Of a stretch of 20,376 bases of DNA, positions 5,799-14,012 are shown in pieces. This DNA is from JABFSC01 sp031389045 (GTDB taxonomy: Bacteria > Desulfobacterota > Binatia > Bin18), in the NCBI GenBank assembly GCA_031389045.1, contig JANMSE010000185.1:1-20376 (forward strand), read 5' to 3'. Position 1 is the stretch's first letter. Every line of letters begins with the position of its first letter. A program made the translations under genes and the position numbers. Under the pieces are notes generated by a model. That model made no database searches and had not been told where the DNA came from. It saw nothing but the letters and a program-made list of their open reading frames with translations.

Positions 5799-7013
5799 AT
5801 TCAGCACCGTACCCAATTGGAAGATCGGCATGTACATGGCAATAACCAAGCCGCCAATGATGACACCAAGGAAGACAATCACCAACGGTTCCATAAGAGC
5901 AGTCAGATTCGAGACAGCGCTATCAACTTCATCATCATAGAAATCGGCAATTTTGTTCAGCATGGAGTCAAGAGCGCCGGTCGTTTCTCCGACGTTGATC
6001 ATCTGACACACCATCGGCGGGAATACGTGGCTTTCAACCAGAGGCTCTGTCAACGTTCTTCCCTCACTAATGCTCTGCCGCGCGTCCAAAATAACTTTTT
6101 CGACTACTTTATTTCCCGCTGTTTTCCCGGTGATGTAGAGTGAGTCGAGGATTGGGACGCCGGAGGAAATGAGCGTGCTGAGAGTACGGGTAAACCGTGC
6201 CACTGCGGCTTTGCGAAAGAGATCGCCAAAAATCGGGAGTTTCAACAAGAACCCATCAATCGCATATCTGCCTTTTTCCGTGCGATACCACATGCGTACA
6301 AGAAAAAAGAGTGCTACCCAAAAAGCGATGATATATTTGAGATAGGCAATCGTGACGTAGCTCAGGTTCATAGCAATTTGTGTTGGCAGTGGGAGCGCTT
6401 TACCAAAACTGCTAAACATATCGGCGAAGGTCGGGATGACGAAAATCAGCAAAATGCTGGTAACGATAACAGCGACTGACACAATACTGATTGGGTAGAT
6501 CATCGCTCCTTTAATCTTCGACTTGAGCTTCATCGCCTTTTCCATGTAGCCGGAAAGACGAAGCAAAATCGTGTCGAGAATACCACCGATCTCACCAGCA
6601 TCGACCATGTTGGTGTAGAGGTCATCGAACTGTTTGGGATGTTTACGCAGTGCGTCTCCAAAGGTGGTGCCGCCTTCAACATCCTGCTTGATCTGTTTGA
6701 TTTTCTTGCTGAATGTCTTATTTTCGCTTTGTTGGGAAAGGATGTCGAGCGACTGTACAATCGGCAGCCCGGAATCAATCATTGTCGTCAGTTGTCGTGT
6801 GAAGATGACGATGTCTTTTGTGGTGATTTTTTCTCCAAATCCAGGAATCTTCAGTTCTTGATCGAACCTGCCTTTTGCCCGGACTTTATTAGTTTTCGGA
6901 CGGATGCGTTGAGAGCGCAAACGAGAAATTACCGCATCGCGATTTTCCGCTTCCATCTCGCCCTGCATCGTTTCTCCACGCGGACCGGTACCTTGCCATA
7001 AAAAAACTGCCAT
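5796..7013 (-). CDS. pilC: Type IV pilus inner-membrane platform protein
   Basis: This 405-aa protein is the polytopic platform of the type IV pilus machine, which couples the cytoplasmic PilB/PilT ATPases to pilin insertion and extraction. A soluble N-terminal segment (F-L-W-Q-G, then M-Q-G-E-M-E-A) precedes two GspF/PilC domains at about residues 65-190 and 270-392. The first contains T-R-Q-L-T-T-M-I-D-S-G-L-P and the second F-T-R-T-L-S-T-L-I-S-S-G-V-P. Hydrophobic segments lie near 170-190, 220-240 and 375-395. The chosen ATG at 7013 gives the usual family N-terminus and has GGGGTG 6 nt upstream; an in-frame TTG four codons earlier is less likely. The stop codon lies within the 26-bp palindrome. 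The regulator gene follows after 30 bp, so co-transcription is likely. Confidence 0.93.
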   Translation of the reverse strand: MAVFLWQGTGPRGETMQGEMEAENRDAVISRLRSQRIRPKTNKVRAKGRFDQELKIPGFGEKITTKDIVIFTRQLTTMIDSGLPIVQSLDILSQQSENKTFSKKIKQIKQDVEGGTTFGDALRKHPKQFDDLYTNMVDAGEIGGILDTILLRLSGYMEKAMKLKSKIKGAMIYPISIVSVAVIVTSILLIFVIPTFADMFSSFGKALPLPTQIAMNLSYVTIAYLKYIIAFWVALFFLVRMWYRTEKGRYAIDGFLLKLPIFGDLFRKAAVARFTRTLSTLISSGVPILDSLYITGKTAGNKVVEKVILDARQSISEGRTLTEPLVESHVFPPMVCQMINVGETTGALDSMLNKIADFYDDEVDSAVSNLTALMEPLVIVFLGVIIGGLVIAMYMPIFQLGTVLN

Positions 7014-7335
7014 AATACACCCCAAAAATGAGATAAGAATCGTACTATTTACTTTATCGACAAACTCTCCGCCCTCTTAAATATGATACTAGCGCTCGTT
7101 CCCCTCTTACAAGGAAAACGGTTGACTCTGCAAGGACTTGAGAGACGAAGGGCCACCTGTATTCTTGTCATCGGCAGTGGGCGGAAAAAGTTAAGGAACA
7201 GAAATTGAAGAACTTCCCGACTGAATGTCTCTTATCTCCACGGTCTTAGACACGCTATTCTCCGAAGGGGTCGGAGGGTAGAAAGGACTCTATGATAAAT
7301 GATGGTGCGAGATTATTTTGCGGAGGGTAACTGCC
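7014..7335. other. Intergenic region between pilC and the HNH cassette
   Basis: About 320 bp, relatively AT-rich, separates two divergent units. It carries a possible pilC promoter (listed separately). A good Shine-Dalgarno, GGAGGG at 7322-7327, serves the plus-strand gene. A TATGAT hexamer (7291-7296) could be the -10 of that gene, but no matching -35 is found. No sigma-54 site, hairpin terminator or RNA gene was recognised. Confidence 0.5.
7083..7112 (-). promoter_or_regulatory. Possible sigma-70 promoter of pilC
   Basis: On the minus strand TTGTAA (7112-7107) and TATCAT (7088-7083) are separated by 18 bp. They match the -35 consensus at 4/6 and the -10 at 5/6. Transcription would begin about 65 bp before the pilC ATG. 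No sigma-54 sequence is seen here, so pilC and the regulator may be made constitutively while pilA is RpoN-dependent. Confidence 0.35.
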
Positions 7336-7626
7336 ATGTCTATGGCGATGACAGAGACGAGTGAAATGGCCATTTTACGACGGATTATAGACCCCGAGCA
7401 GCCATTTCTTTCAGCAGAAGCGGCCCGCGCCATTCTGCGGATGGGTTTCAATGCTGCTGATCGTGCACGCATGAACCAACTGGCGACAAAGAACCGGGAC
7501 GGTAAACTGACCGTGAATGATGAGCAGGAGCTGAAAAGCTACATTCGGGTCGGGCAGACGCTAGGGATATTGCAATCGAAGGCGCGCCGATCATTACGAA
7601 CAGCCCGTAGGCCGCGGACAAAATAA
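7336..7626 (+). CDS. Small protein of unknown function paired with an HNH nuclease
   Basis: The 96-aa protein is mainly helical by composition and highly charged. It has a P-E-Q-P-F-L-S-A-E-A-A-R-A-I-L segment and then D-R-A-R-M-N-Q-L-A-T-K-N. A D-G-K-L-T-V-N-D-E-Q-E-L stretch follows, and the tail is basic (S-K-A-R-R-S-L-R-T-A-R-R). No signal peptide or membrane segment is seen. The ATG at 7336 is preceded by GGAGGG at 8 nt; an in-frame TTG six codons earlier is less likely. It ends 3 bp before the HNH gene, so the two form one unit. I recall similar small proteins preceding HNH genes in unrelated bacteria. A role as antitoxin, specificity subunit or regulator of the nuclease is speculation. 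Confidence 0.75.
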   Translation: MSMAMTETSEMAILRRIIDPEQPFLSAEAARAILRMGFNAADRARMNQLATKNRDGKLTVNDEQELKSYIRVGQTLGILQSKARRSLRTARRPRTK

Positions 7627-7629
7627 CGG

Positions 7630-8025
7630 ATGAAGCGTGAATTGCTGCAGCAGCTCCGGAAGCTTGCCCAGGAGCGGTGTGAATACTGTCGTCTCCCGAG
7701 CGCCTATGATCCCTTGCCATTCCAGGTGGACCACATCATCGCGCAGCAACACGGCGGAGAAACGAGGATTGAGAATCTGGCGTGGAGCTGCCTACATTGC
7801 AATAAGTATAAAGGCCCCAATATAGCTGGTATTGATCCTGTCAGTGGCCAAGTCGTGCCGCTCTTTCATCCGCGACAGCAAGGATGGGAGCGCCATTTTT
7901 CCTGGGACGGTGTGATTCTACTCGGACGAACGCGCAGCGCCCGGGCAACAATTCAAGTGTTGGCCATCAACCAGCCGGATTTTGTTGCGTTCCGAGCAGA
8001 ACTGATGGAGGAGGGGGTATTCTAA
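7630..8025 (+). CDS. HNH endonuclease
   Basis: The 131-aa protein carries a zinc-supported HNH fold. C-E-Y-C (about residues 15-18) and a later C-L-H-C (about 55-58) supply the metal-binding cysteines. V-D-H-I-I-A-Q-Q-H-G-G holds the catalytic Asp-His, and H-C-N-K-Y-K-G-P-N completes the motif. The remaining ~70 residues (L-F-H-P-R-Q-Q-G-W-E-R-H-F) form a family-typical C-terminal part. It should cut DNA in a metal-dependent way; the target is unknown. It has only a weak Shine-Dalgarno and starts 3 bp after the upstream small gene, suggesting coupled translation. The stop lies 7 bp from the convergent aroE stop, with no terminator between. No methylase or helicase is nearby, so it is not part of a visible classical restriction system. 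Confidence 0.85.
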   Translation: MKRELLQQLRKLAQERCEYCRLPSAYDPLPFQVDHIIAQQHGGETRIENLAWSCLHCNKYKGPNIAGIDPVSGQVVPLFHPRQQGWERHFSWDGVILLGRTRSARATIQVLAINQPDFVAFRAELMEEGVF

Positions 8026-8032
8026 GTGAAAT

Positions 8033-8893
8033 TTATGCTGACCGCCGCAACGCTTGAGCAAGGGCACGAGACATCGTCGCTAACGGAGCGGGGGTATTCG
8101 TCCAGAGGGTGAACGCAAGGGCTCCTTGATGGAGTAACATCCCTCGTCCGTCATACACAGGGCGACGGGCTTGCTTGGCGGGCTTGAGAAACGAGGTGAG
8201 GTCAGAACGATACAGTAAATCGTAAAATATGCACGTTCGCGACGTTGCTTCGTATGCGAGTGGAAGAAATGCTTCTCCATGCAGGCCAACGGAGGTGCTG
8301 TTGATGACCAAGGCCGCGCTTTTTAGTAACTCCGGCTCGCACAGCGCCTCAAGTGAGAGCGCTTCTAAACGTGTCTTTCCTATTTTTCCATAAGTTTGGA
8401 CCAATGCTTGGGCATTGGCCGATGTGCGATTGGTAATCGCCACTTTTTTGCACCCCGCGCGGATCAGCGACACCAACACCGCCCGTGCCGACCCTCCAGC
8501 TCCAATCAGAATCACTTCATGGCCGCGTGGGGAAAAGCCGTGTTCTTGGAGAGAAGCAAGAAAACCACGCCCATCAGTATTGTCGCCAAACAATTCTCCG
8601 TTGCGGTTTACGATGGTGTTCACGGCTCCGCAGAGTTCCGCTTCGGTGCTGAGGCTATCAAGATGACGGACTACTCGTTCCTTATGAGGGACGGTGACGT
8701 TGACCCCAACGAGGTTGAGGGCACGAATGCTTTGCACGGCGCGGGCGAGTTCTTTTGGTCGCACGTGAAAAGGAACGTAGATGTATGGGAGCTTGCAGGC
8801 ACGAAAAGCAGCGTTCTGCATCGCTGGCGAGCGGGTATGCGCAATCGGGTCGCCGAAGATGCCGACAATGCGCGTTTGGCCGGTGATCGCCAT
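8033..8893 (-). CDS. aroE: Shikimate 5-dehydrogenase
   Basis: The 286-aa enzyme reduces 3-dehydroshikimate to shikimate with NADPH in aromatic amino acid synthesis. Seen in order: G-D-P-I-A-H-T-R-S-P (substrate-binding serine region), N-V-T-V-P-H-K with the catalytic Lys, C-G-A-V-N-T, and G-D-N-T-D-G with the catalytic Asp. Then come the nucleotide loop G-A-G-G-S-A-R-A, N-R-T for NADP, and a C-terminal G-M-L-L-H-Q-G-A. The frame is open up to 9100, but those 69 extra residues are antisense-like and lie over ppdK. The ATG at 8893 gives the standard N-terminus and length. It lies 41 bp after the ppdK stop; three 8-bp tandem units occupy most of that gap and no Shine-Dalgarno is visible. Confidence 0.93.
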   Translation of the reverse strand: MAITGQTRIVGIFGDPIAHTRSPAMQNAAFRACKLPYIYVPFHVRPKELARAVQSIRALNLVGVNVTVPHKERVVRHLDSLSTEAELCGAVNTIVNRNGELFGDNTDGRGFLASLQEHGFSPRGHEVILIGAGGSARAVLVSLIRAGCKKVAITNRTSANAQALVQTYGKIGKTRLEALSLEALCEPELLKSAALVINSTSVGLHGEAFLPLAYEATSRTCIFYDLLYRSDLTSFLKPAKQARRPVYDGRGMLLHQGALAFTLWTNTPAPLATMSRALAQALRRSA

Positions 8894-8908
8894 ACTGAAG
8901 AGTTTCTC

Positions 8909-8932
8909 ACGCAGAGGCGCAGAGACGCGGAG
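8909..8932. repeat. Three tandem 8-bp units in the ppdK-aroE spacer
   Basis: ACGCAGAG, GCGCAGAG and ACGCGGAG follow each other directly, starting 2 bp past the ppdK stop codon. With the flanking TTTCTC this reads like the 'CTCTGCGTCTCTGCGCCTCTGCG' type of intergenic repeat that I recall from many unrelated bacteria. It takes the place where the aroE ribosome-binding region would be. Confidence 0.6.
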
Positions 8933-8934
8933 CT

Positions 8935-11766
8935 TTAAGATGCGGGCGCTTCTGGTTGAGGAGCAGCTTTCTTTATTCGCTGGGCTTTTCTTACTTTGAC
9001 TGCCGCAGGTTGTCGGAGGACGGCATGGGCCGCCGCGAGTCTCGCAATCGGTACCCGATACGGTGAACATGAGACGTAATCCAGTCCCGTCGCATGACAA
9101 AACTGTACCGACGCCGGATCGCCACCATGCTCTCCACAGATACCAATCTTCAAGTCAGGCCGTGTCGTTCGTCCTTTGTGAACCGCGAGCTCAATCAATT
9201 GGCCTACGCCGCTTTGATCGAGTGAAACAAATGGGTCCTGCGGAAAAATGCCTTGTGTCAGATAGTCGGGAAAAAATTTGCCCGCGTCATCTCGACTCAC
9301 TCCGAGTGTCATCTGCGTCAAGTCGTTTGTCCCGAAAGAAAAGAACTCCGCGACTGAAGCAATCGTATCCGCCACCACCGCCGCGCGTGGGACTTCGATC
9401 ATCGTTCCCACCGTGTACGGCACTGTCACACCTTGTCGTTGGCTGACCTCGGTGCAGACCTGGACAATACGGGTGCGCAAAGTCTCTAGTTCACGCTGAA
9501 ATCCGATCAGCGGCACCATGATTTCTGGGATGACCTCGACGCCCTCGCGGGTTAATTCACATGCCGCTTCCATGATCGCGCGGGTCTGGGCTTCGTAAAT
9601 CTCTGGAAAGGTGACGCCCAATCGACACCCACGGTGTCCTAGCATCGGGTTCGCTTCATGCAGTGCGTTGCGTTTGGTGCGAAGCCGATCCGCGGTGACT
9701 CCCAACTTTGTGGCTAAGTCGGTAATTTCTTCTTCCGTGTGTGGCAGAAATTCATGCAGGGGGGGATCAAGTAGACGAATGGTAACGGGCAGGCCCGCCA
9801 TCTCGCGAAAGATGCCGCGAAAATCGCTCTTCTGCATCGGGACGATTTTTTCCAGCGCGCGTACGCGACCTGCCGTGTCGTCCGCGAGGATCATCTCGCG
9901 CACGGCATCAATACGATCCCCCTCGAAAAACATGTGTTCGGTACGGCACAAGCCAATGCCTTCCGCGCCAAATGCCCGTGCGACTTTGGCATCATGCGGT
10001 GTGTCGGCGTTGGCGCGTACCCGCAGGCGGCGGAATTGGTCTGCCCAACCCATGAATGCTTGGAATTCTGGGGTCTCTGGATCAGGGTCACTCGTGGGAA
10101 CCTGGCCACGGAAGACTTCACCAGTTGCACCATCAAGTGTGATCCACTCTCCGGCACGAACGGTGAGACTTGCCCCGCGTACTCCAAATAGTTGCCGATC
10201 ATAGTCAATTTCCAGGGCTTCGCAGCCGACCACCGCGCATTTGCCCATGCCCCGGCTGACCAACGCCGCGTGTGAGCTCGCCCCTCCTCGTGCGGTGAGA
10301 ATGCCTTGCGCGGCGTGCATGCCATTGATGTCATCTGGTGAGGTTTCAATACGGACCAGAATCACTTTGCGTCCCGCGTGCGCCGCGGCTTCCGCATCTT
10401 CAGCGGAGAACACGACTTCTCCACTGACGGCTCCAGGAGAAGCAGGCAATCCACGGGCAATGCGGTCTTTGACCGCATTCGGGTCTAGCGTCGGATGTAG
10501 CAGTTGATCAAGCTGACCCGGCGCGACGCGCAACACCGCCGTTCGTTCGTCAATCATGCCCGCATGTACGAGATCGACGGCAATTTTTAGCGCAGCCGGG
10601 GTCGTGCGTTTCCCCGCGCGGGTTTGCAACATCCACAAGTGGCCGCTTTGGATGGTGAATTCGATGTCTTGGGCGTCTTTATAGTGTTTTTCTAATGTAT
10701 GCGCGATGTCTTGCAGTGTCGCAAAACCTGCTGGCATACGCTCTTCCAACGATGGGTACCGTTGCTGACGTTCTTCTTCTCCGTGCCCACTTTGTTGTGC
10801 TCGTTCACGTGACGCGGCCAAGGTGATTTGTTGCGGCGTGCGGGTCCCAGCCACGACATCTTCGCCCTGTGCATTGACTAAAAAATCGCCGTTGAGGGCA
10901 TTCTTTCCGGTTGAGAGGTCGCGCGTGAACGCCACGCCGGTTGCGCAGTCATCACCGAGATTGCCGAACACCATCGTCTGCACGGTCACTGCCGTGCCCC
11001 ATTCGCCTGGGATATTTTCGATCTTGCGGTAGGAAATAGCGCGTGGGTTATTCCATGAGCCAAAGACCGCGCCAATCGCACCCCACAGTTGCTCTTGTGG
11101 ATCGTCAGGAAATGAAATCTGTAACCGATCACGAATCACCGCCTTGAATTCCGCGACCAGTGCCTGCAAATCCTCCACGGTGAATTCCGTATCAAGTTCA
11201 ATGCCTTTGGCGGTTTTTTTCTCTTCGATGATTTTCTCGAACGGGTCGCGCTCGGTTTTGGATTCTGGCTTGAGCCCCAGCACCACATCGCCGTACATCT
11301 GGACGAAACGTCGGTAACAGTCATACGCGAACCGGGGATTGCCGGACTGTTGAATCACGCCTTGCACGGTCTCGTCATTGAGTCCGAGATTGAGCACGGT
11401 ATCCATCATGCCAGGCATCGACACGCGCGCGCCGGAGCGGACGGACAGCAGCAGCGGATTCGTGCGGCTGCCGAATCGGCGACCCATGATCTTTTCGATC
11501 CGTGTCAACCCTTTCTGTACTTGGGCAGTCAGTTCCGTCGGGTAGGTGCGACCGTTCGCATAATAATGGGTGCAAACTTCCGTACTAATGGTCATTCCTG
11601 GCGGGACCGGGAGTCCAAGGCCCGCCATTTCCGCGAGATTGGCCCCTTTGCCGCCTAACAGCCCATTCATGCTGGTGTTACCGTCGGCTTTTCCTCCACC
11701 GAATGAGTAGACGTATTTTTTGTTGCGGGGTTTCTTGGCTTCGCCATTGGCGGTGTGTGTGGGCAT
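8935..11766 (-). CDS. ppdK: Pyruvate, phosphate dikinase
   Basis: The 943-aa enzyme interconverts pyruvate, ATP and phosphate with PEP, AMP and pyrophosphate. The N-terminal ATP-grasp domain includes L-L-G-G-K-G-A-N-L-A-E-M near residue 35 and S-V-R-S-G-A near 105. The phosphohistidine domain carries G-G-A-S-S-H-A-A with the swivelling catalytic His near residue 475. The C-terminal TIM barrel has L-C-R-T-E-H-M-F-F, G-H-R-G-C-R, the S-F-G-T-N-D-L-T-Q-M loop, and G-I-C-G-E-H-G-G with the catalytic Cys. Length is close to the usual 870-900 aa; the extra residues are short tails at both ends. The ATG has AAGGA 8 nt upstream. It follows glyS by 18 bp in the recO-glyS-ppdK-aroE operon and could serve gluconeogenesis or pyrophosphate-linked glycolysis. 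Confidence 0.96.
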   Translation of the reverse strand: MPTHTANGEAKKPRNKKYVYSFGGGKADGNTSMNGLLGGKGANLAEMAGLGLPVPPGMTISTEVCTHYYANGRTYPTELTAQVQKGLTRIEKIMGRRFGSRTNPLLLSVRSGARVSMPGMMDTVLNLGLNDETVQGVIQQSGNPRFAYDCYRRFVQMYGDVVLGLKPESKTERDPFEKIIEEKKTAKGIELDTEFTVEDLQALVAEFKAVIRDRLQISFPDDPQEQLWGAIGAVFGSWNNPRAISYRKIENIPGEWGTAVTVQTMVFGNLGDDCATGVAFTRDLSTGKNALNGDFLVNAQGEDVVAGTRTPQQITLAASRERAQQSGHGEEERQQRYPSLEERMPAGFATLQDIAHTLEKHYKDAQDIEFTIQSGHLWMLQTRAGKRTTPAALKIAVDLVHAGMIDERTAVLRVAPGQLDQLLHPTLDPNAVKDRIARGLPASPGAVSGEVVFSAEDAEAAAHAGRKVILVRIETSPDDINGMHAAQGILTARGGASSHAALVSRGMGKCAVVGCEALEIDYDRQLFGVRGASLTVRAGEWITLDGATGEVFRGQVPTSDPDPETPEFQAFMGWADQFRRLRVRANADTPHDAKVARAFGAEGIGLCRTEHMFFEGDRIDAVREMILADDTAGRVRALEKIVPMQKSDFRGIFREMAGLPVTIRLLDPPLHEFLPHTEEEITDLATKLGVTADRLRTKRNALHEANPMLGHRGCRLGVTFPEIYEAQTRAIMEAACELTREGVEVIPEIMVPLIGFQRELETLRTRIVQVCTEVSQRQGVTVPYTVGTMIEVPRAAVVADTIASVAEFFSFGTNDLTQMTLGVSRDDAGKFFPDYLTQGIFPQDPFVSLDQSGVGQLIELAVHKGRTTRPDLKIGICGEHGGDPASVQFCHATGLDYVSCSPYRVPIARLAAAHAVLRQPAAVKVRKAQRIKKAAPQPEAPAS

Positions 11767-11784
11767 GCTGGAATCCTTTTCGGG

Positions 11785-13098
11785 CTACGTCTCAATACGT
11801 TGGATGAGTTCGGGAATCAGTCGGTCAATCGGCAGACGAATCTGCTCTAAGGTGTCACGGTCTCGTAGCGTCACCGTGTTGTCCTGCATCGTTTGGTGAT
11901 CGACCGTGATGCCGAACGGGGTGCCGACTTCGTCTTGTCTGCGGTAGCGGCGCCCGATTGAGCCCGCTTGGTCATAGAAAACCGCGAACCGTTCTTTCAA
12001 TATATCGCGAAGTTGCAGGGCTTTTTCTGGCTGTCCCTCTTTGCGCAAGAGAGGAAAAATGCCGACTTTGATCGGTGCCAGCCGTGGGTGGAATCGCAAG
12101 ACAATACGCGGCTCTCCCTCTTGTTCGTCTTCGCGGTAGGCATCGAGCAGTGTGATGAGGAGGATGCGATCCACTCCCGCCGCCGGTTCGATCACGTATG
12201 GCTGGTAGCGTTCGCGGGTCTCTTCATCGAAGAAGGTGAGGTCCTTGCCGCTATATTCGCTGTGTTGCTTGAGATCGAAGTTAGTGCGATTGGCCACGCC
12301 TTCGAGTTCCCCCCAACCAAATGGGTAGCGATATTCAATATCCGTGGTCGCTTTTGAGTAATGGGCGAGGTCTTCCTTGGGATGGTCGTAGAAACGGAGA
12401 TTGGTGGCGTTGATGCCCAGCCGCTGAGTGTACCAATTCATGCGCTGCTCACGCCAATACTCGAACCATTCGTCATCAGTGCCAGGTTTGACGAAGAATT
12501 CCATCTCCATTTGCTCGAATTCACGGGTACGGAAGATGAAATTCCCTGGGGTGATCTCGTTGCGGAACGATTTGCCAATCTGGGCTATGCCAAAAGGCGG
12601 TTTAAGGCGGCCAGATTGTTGGACATTCAAGAAGTTGACGAACATGCCTTGCGCGGTCTCGGGCCGCAGAAACGCGACCGACGCGTCCTCTTCCACTGGC
12701 CCCACGAAGGTCTTGAACATGAGGTTGAACTGGCGCGTGTCCGTGAAATCGCATTCCGCACCCTTGGCGCACTGGCGGTCGGCTTTTTCCGGGATATGGT
12801 CGGCGCGAAATCGGCGCTTACACACCCGGCAATCCACCAACGGATCGGAAAAACCCGCGATGTGACCCGAGGCTTCCCATACGCGGGGGTGCATCAGAAT
12901 CGCGCTCTCGAGTCCGACGATGTTCTCGCGCGAGGTGACCATATAGCGCCACCAGGAATCACGAATGTTGCGTTTGAGTTCGATGCCTAGCGGCCCGTAA
13001 TCCCAGGTGCTGGCGAATCCGCCGTAAATTTCGCTCGACGGAAAGACAAACCCGCGCCGTTTGCACAGGTTGACGACCTTTTCCATTGTGACAGTCAT
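11785..13098 (-). CDS. glyS: Glycyl-tRNA synthetase, single-chain class II type
   Basis: The 437-aa enzyme charges tRNA-Gly and is of the homodimeric type found in Archaea, eukaryotes and some bacteria, not the alpha2beta2 glyQ/glyS type. The N-terminus has motif 1 (G-G-F-A-S-T-W-D-Y-G-P-L-G). A zinc-like insertion follows (C-R-V-C near residue 87 and C-A-K-G-A-E-C near 110). Then come R-P-E-T-A-Q-G, motif 2 F-R-N-E-I-T-P with F-R-T-R-E-F-E-Q-M-E, motif 3 G-V-D-R, and an anticodon-binding domain from about residue 340. The ATG at 13098 or one four codons later could be used; neither has a Shine-Dalgarno. The gene starts 15 bp after recO, so coupling is plausible. Confidence 0.95.
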   Translation of the reverse strand: MTVTMEKVVNLCKRRGFVFPSSEIYGGFASTWDYGPLGIELKRNIRDSWWRYMVTSRENIVGLESAILMHPRVWEASGHIAGFSDPLVDCRVCKRRFRADHIPEKADRQCAKGAECDFTDTRQFNLMFKTFVGPVEEDASVAFLRPETAQGMFVNFLNVQQSGRLKPPFGIAQIGKSFRNEITPGNFIFRTREFEQMEMEFFVKPGTDDEWFEYWREQRMNWYTQRLGINATNLRFYDHPKEDLAHYSKATTDIEYRYPFGWGELEGVANRTNFDLKQHSEYSGKDLTFFDEETRERYQPYVIEPAAGVDRILLITLLDAYREDEQEGEPRIVLRFHPRLAPIKVGIFPLLRKEGQPEKALQLRDILKERFAVFYDQAGSIGRRYRRQDEVGTPFGITVDHQTMQDNTVTLRDRDTLEQIRLPIDRLIPELIQRIET

Positions 13099-13113
13099 AG
13101 GGCAGCAGCCGTA

Positions 13114-13911
13114 TCATTCCCCCTGTGGGCCGTCAACGTGAGAATCGCTAAATGCCCCCAACTGCTCAAGAAATGCCTGTGACTTCAGTGGCCGCGTGAG
13201 GTGCCGCGACAACAAACTGGTGACCACCGCACGGGTTTCTCGCGTGATGCGTGGTGCCGTGGCGATCCGCAAAAAATCCTCTGACGGTGTGGTTTTCGCC
13301 GCCGCCAACACATCTATGGTGTCATCGGACAGATGAATGGTCATGCCACCGTGGTCACGGCAGCGTGGACACAAGAGCCCGCCACGACTAGGAGAAAACA
13401 CCGACGGGCCAGCATTCGCCCCGATCGACACGCCACAGTGCTGACATTCAGTGACATTCGGTTCGTATCCCGTGCACGAGAGGAGCAGGAGAGTAAAGGC
13501 GGGCAGGAAGATCGTGGACAGGACCTGCTCTTCCTCCAACGTGGTGAGCCCAGCGAGGAGCAGGGTATAGGCTTCCGCGCCAGCTTCGCGGTCAACGATC
13601 ATTACATCAATCAATTCAGTGACATAACTCGCGAACGCATACCGTTCGAGGTCCAGACTTGGTGCGCGAAAGTTACGAATCAGGTCGCAGCGAAAAATAA
13701 AGGCGAGGTCGTTGCCACGACTGGGGCGGAAATAGAGTTGGACGTGGGTAAACGAGTCGAGCACGTTGACGAACCGGCGCTGCGAGCGTTTAGCGCCCTT
13801 GGCGATACCGGTCACTTTTCCCCAATCGCGAGTGAGAAAGGTGACAATCTTGTCGGATTCGCCATACACGCGCGCGCGCAGCACGACCGCTGGAGTTCGC
13901 TCTTCCACCAT
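13114..13911 (-). CDS. recO: DNA repair protein RecO
   Basis: The 265-aa protein helps RecR load RecA on SSB-coated single-stranded DNA in the RecF pathway. The N-terminal OB fold contains V-V-L-R-A-R-V-Y-G-E-S-D-K-I-V-T-F-L-T and G-K-V-T-G-I-A-K-G-A-K-R (residues 8-42). A helical middle with C-T-G-Y-E-P (about 147-152) follows. A four-cysteine zinc site comes next (C-Q-H-C near 157 and C-P-R-C near 182). AAGG lies about 10 nt before the ATG. It is the first gene of the minus-strand operon and is divergent from grpE across a 101-bp spacer. Confidence 0.93.
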   Translation of the reverse strand: MVEERTPAVVLRARVYGESDKIVTFLTRDWGKVTGIAKGAKRSQRRFVNVLDSFTHVQLYFRPSRGNDLAFIFRCDLIRNFRAPSLDLERYAFASYVTELIDVMIVDREAGAEAYTLLLAGLTTLEEEQVLSTIFLPAFTLLLLSCTGYEPNVTECQHCGVSIGANAGPSVFSPSRGGLLCPRCRDHGGMTIHLSDDTIDVLAAAKTTPSEDFLRIATAPRITRETRAVVTSLLSRHLTRPLKSQAFLEQLGAFSDSHVDGPQGE

Positions 13912-13922
13912 CGTTTTTTACC

Positions 13923-13974
13923 TTGACACTGGTACCTATGGTTCTTAGATATTCGGGGACATCGTCTCGGTCAA
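13923..13974. promoter_or_regulatory. Candidate overlapping divergent promoters of recO and grpE
   Basis: On the plus strand TTGACA (13923-13928) lies 17 bp before TAGATA (13946-13951). On the minus strand TTGACC (13974-13969) lies 17 bp before the same hexamer read as TATCTA. One symmetric -10 could therefore serve both directions. The -35 matches are 6/6 and 5/6, but each -10 match is only 3/6. No CIRCE operator (TTAGCACTC-N9-GAGTGCTAA) and no clear sigma-32 promoter was found in the spacer. Confidence 0.35.
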
Positions 13975-14012
13975 TAAAATAAAAAGCCAACAATTTTCAC
14001 AAGGGGTCATTC

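Noticed and set aside
7292..7330. 12-codon ORF upstream of the HNH cassette with AAAGGA before it
   Set aside because: It is too short to judge, and the sequence is better explained as leader and Shine-Dalgarno of the gene at 7336.
8894..9100. N-terminal extension of aroE by 69 residues
   Set aside because: The extension overlaps ppdK and has no family similarity; the ATG at 8893 gives the standard AroE start.
12361..12990. Plus-strand ORF of 209 codons within glyS
   Set aside because: It is antisense to the catalytic core of glyS and has no motifs of its own.
13912..14012. CIRCE (HrcA operator) before grpE
   Set aside because: No TTAGCACTC-N9-GAGTGCTAA or close variant is present in the spacer.
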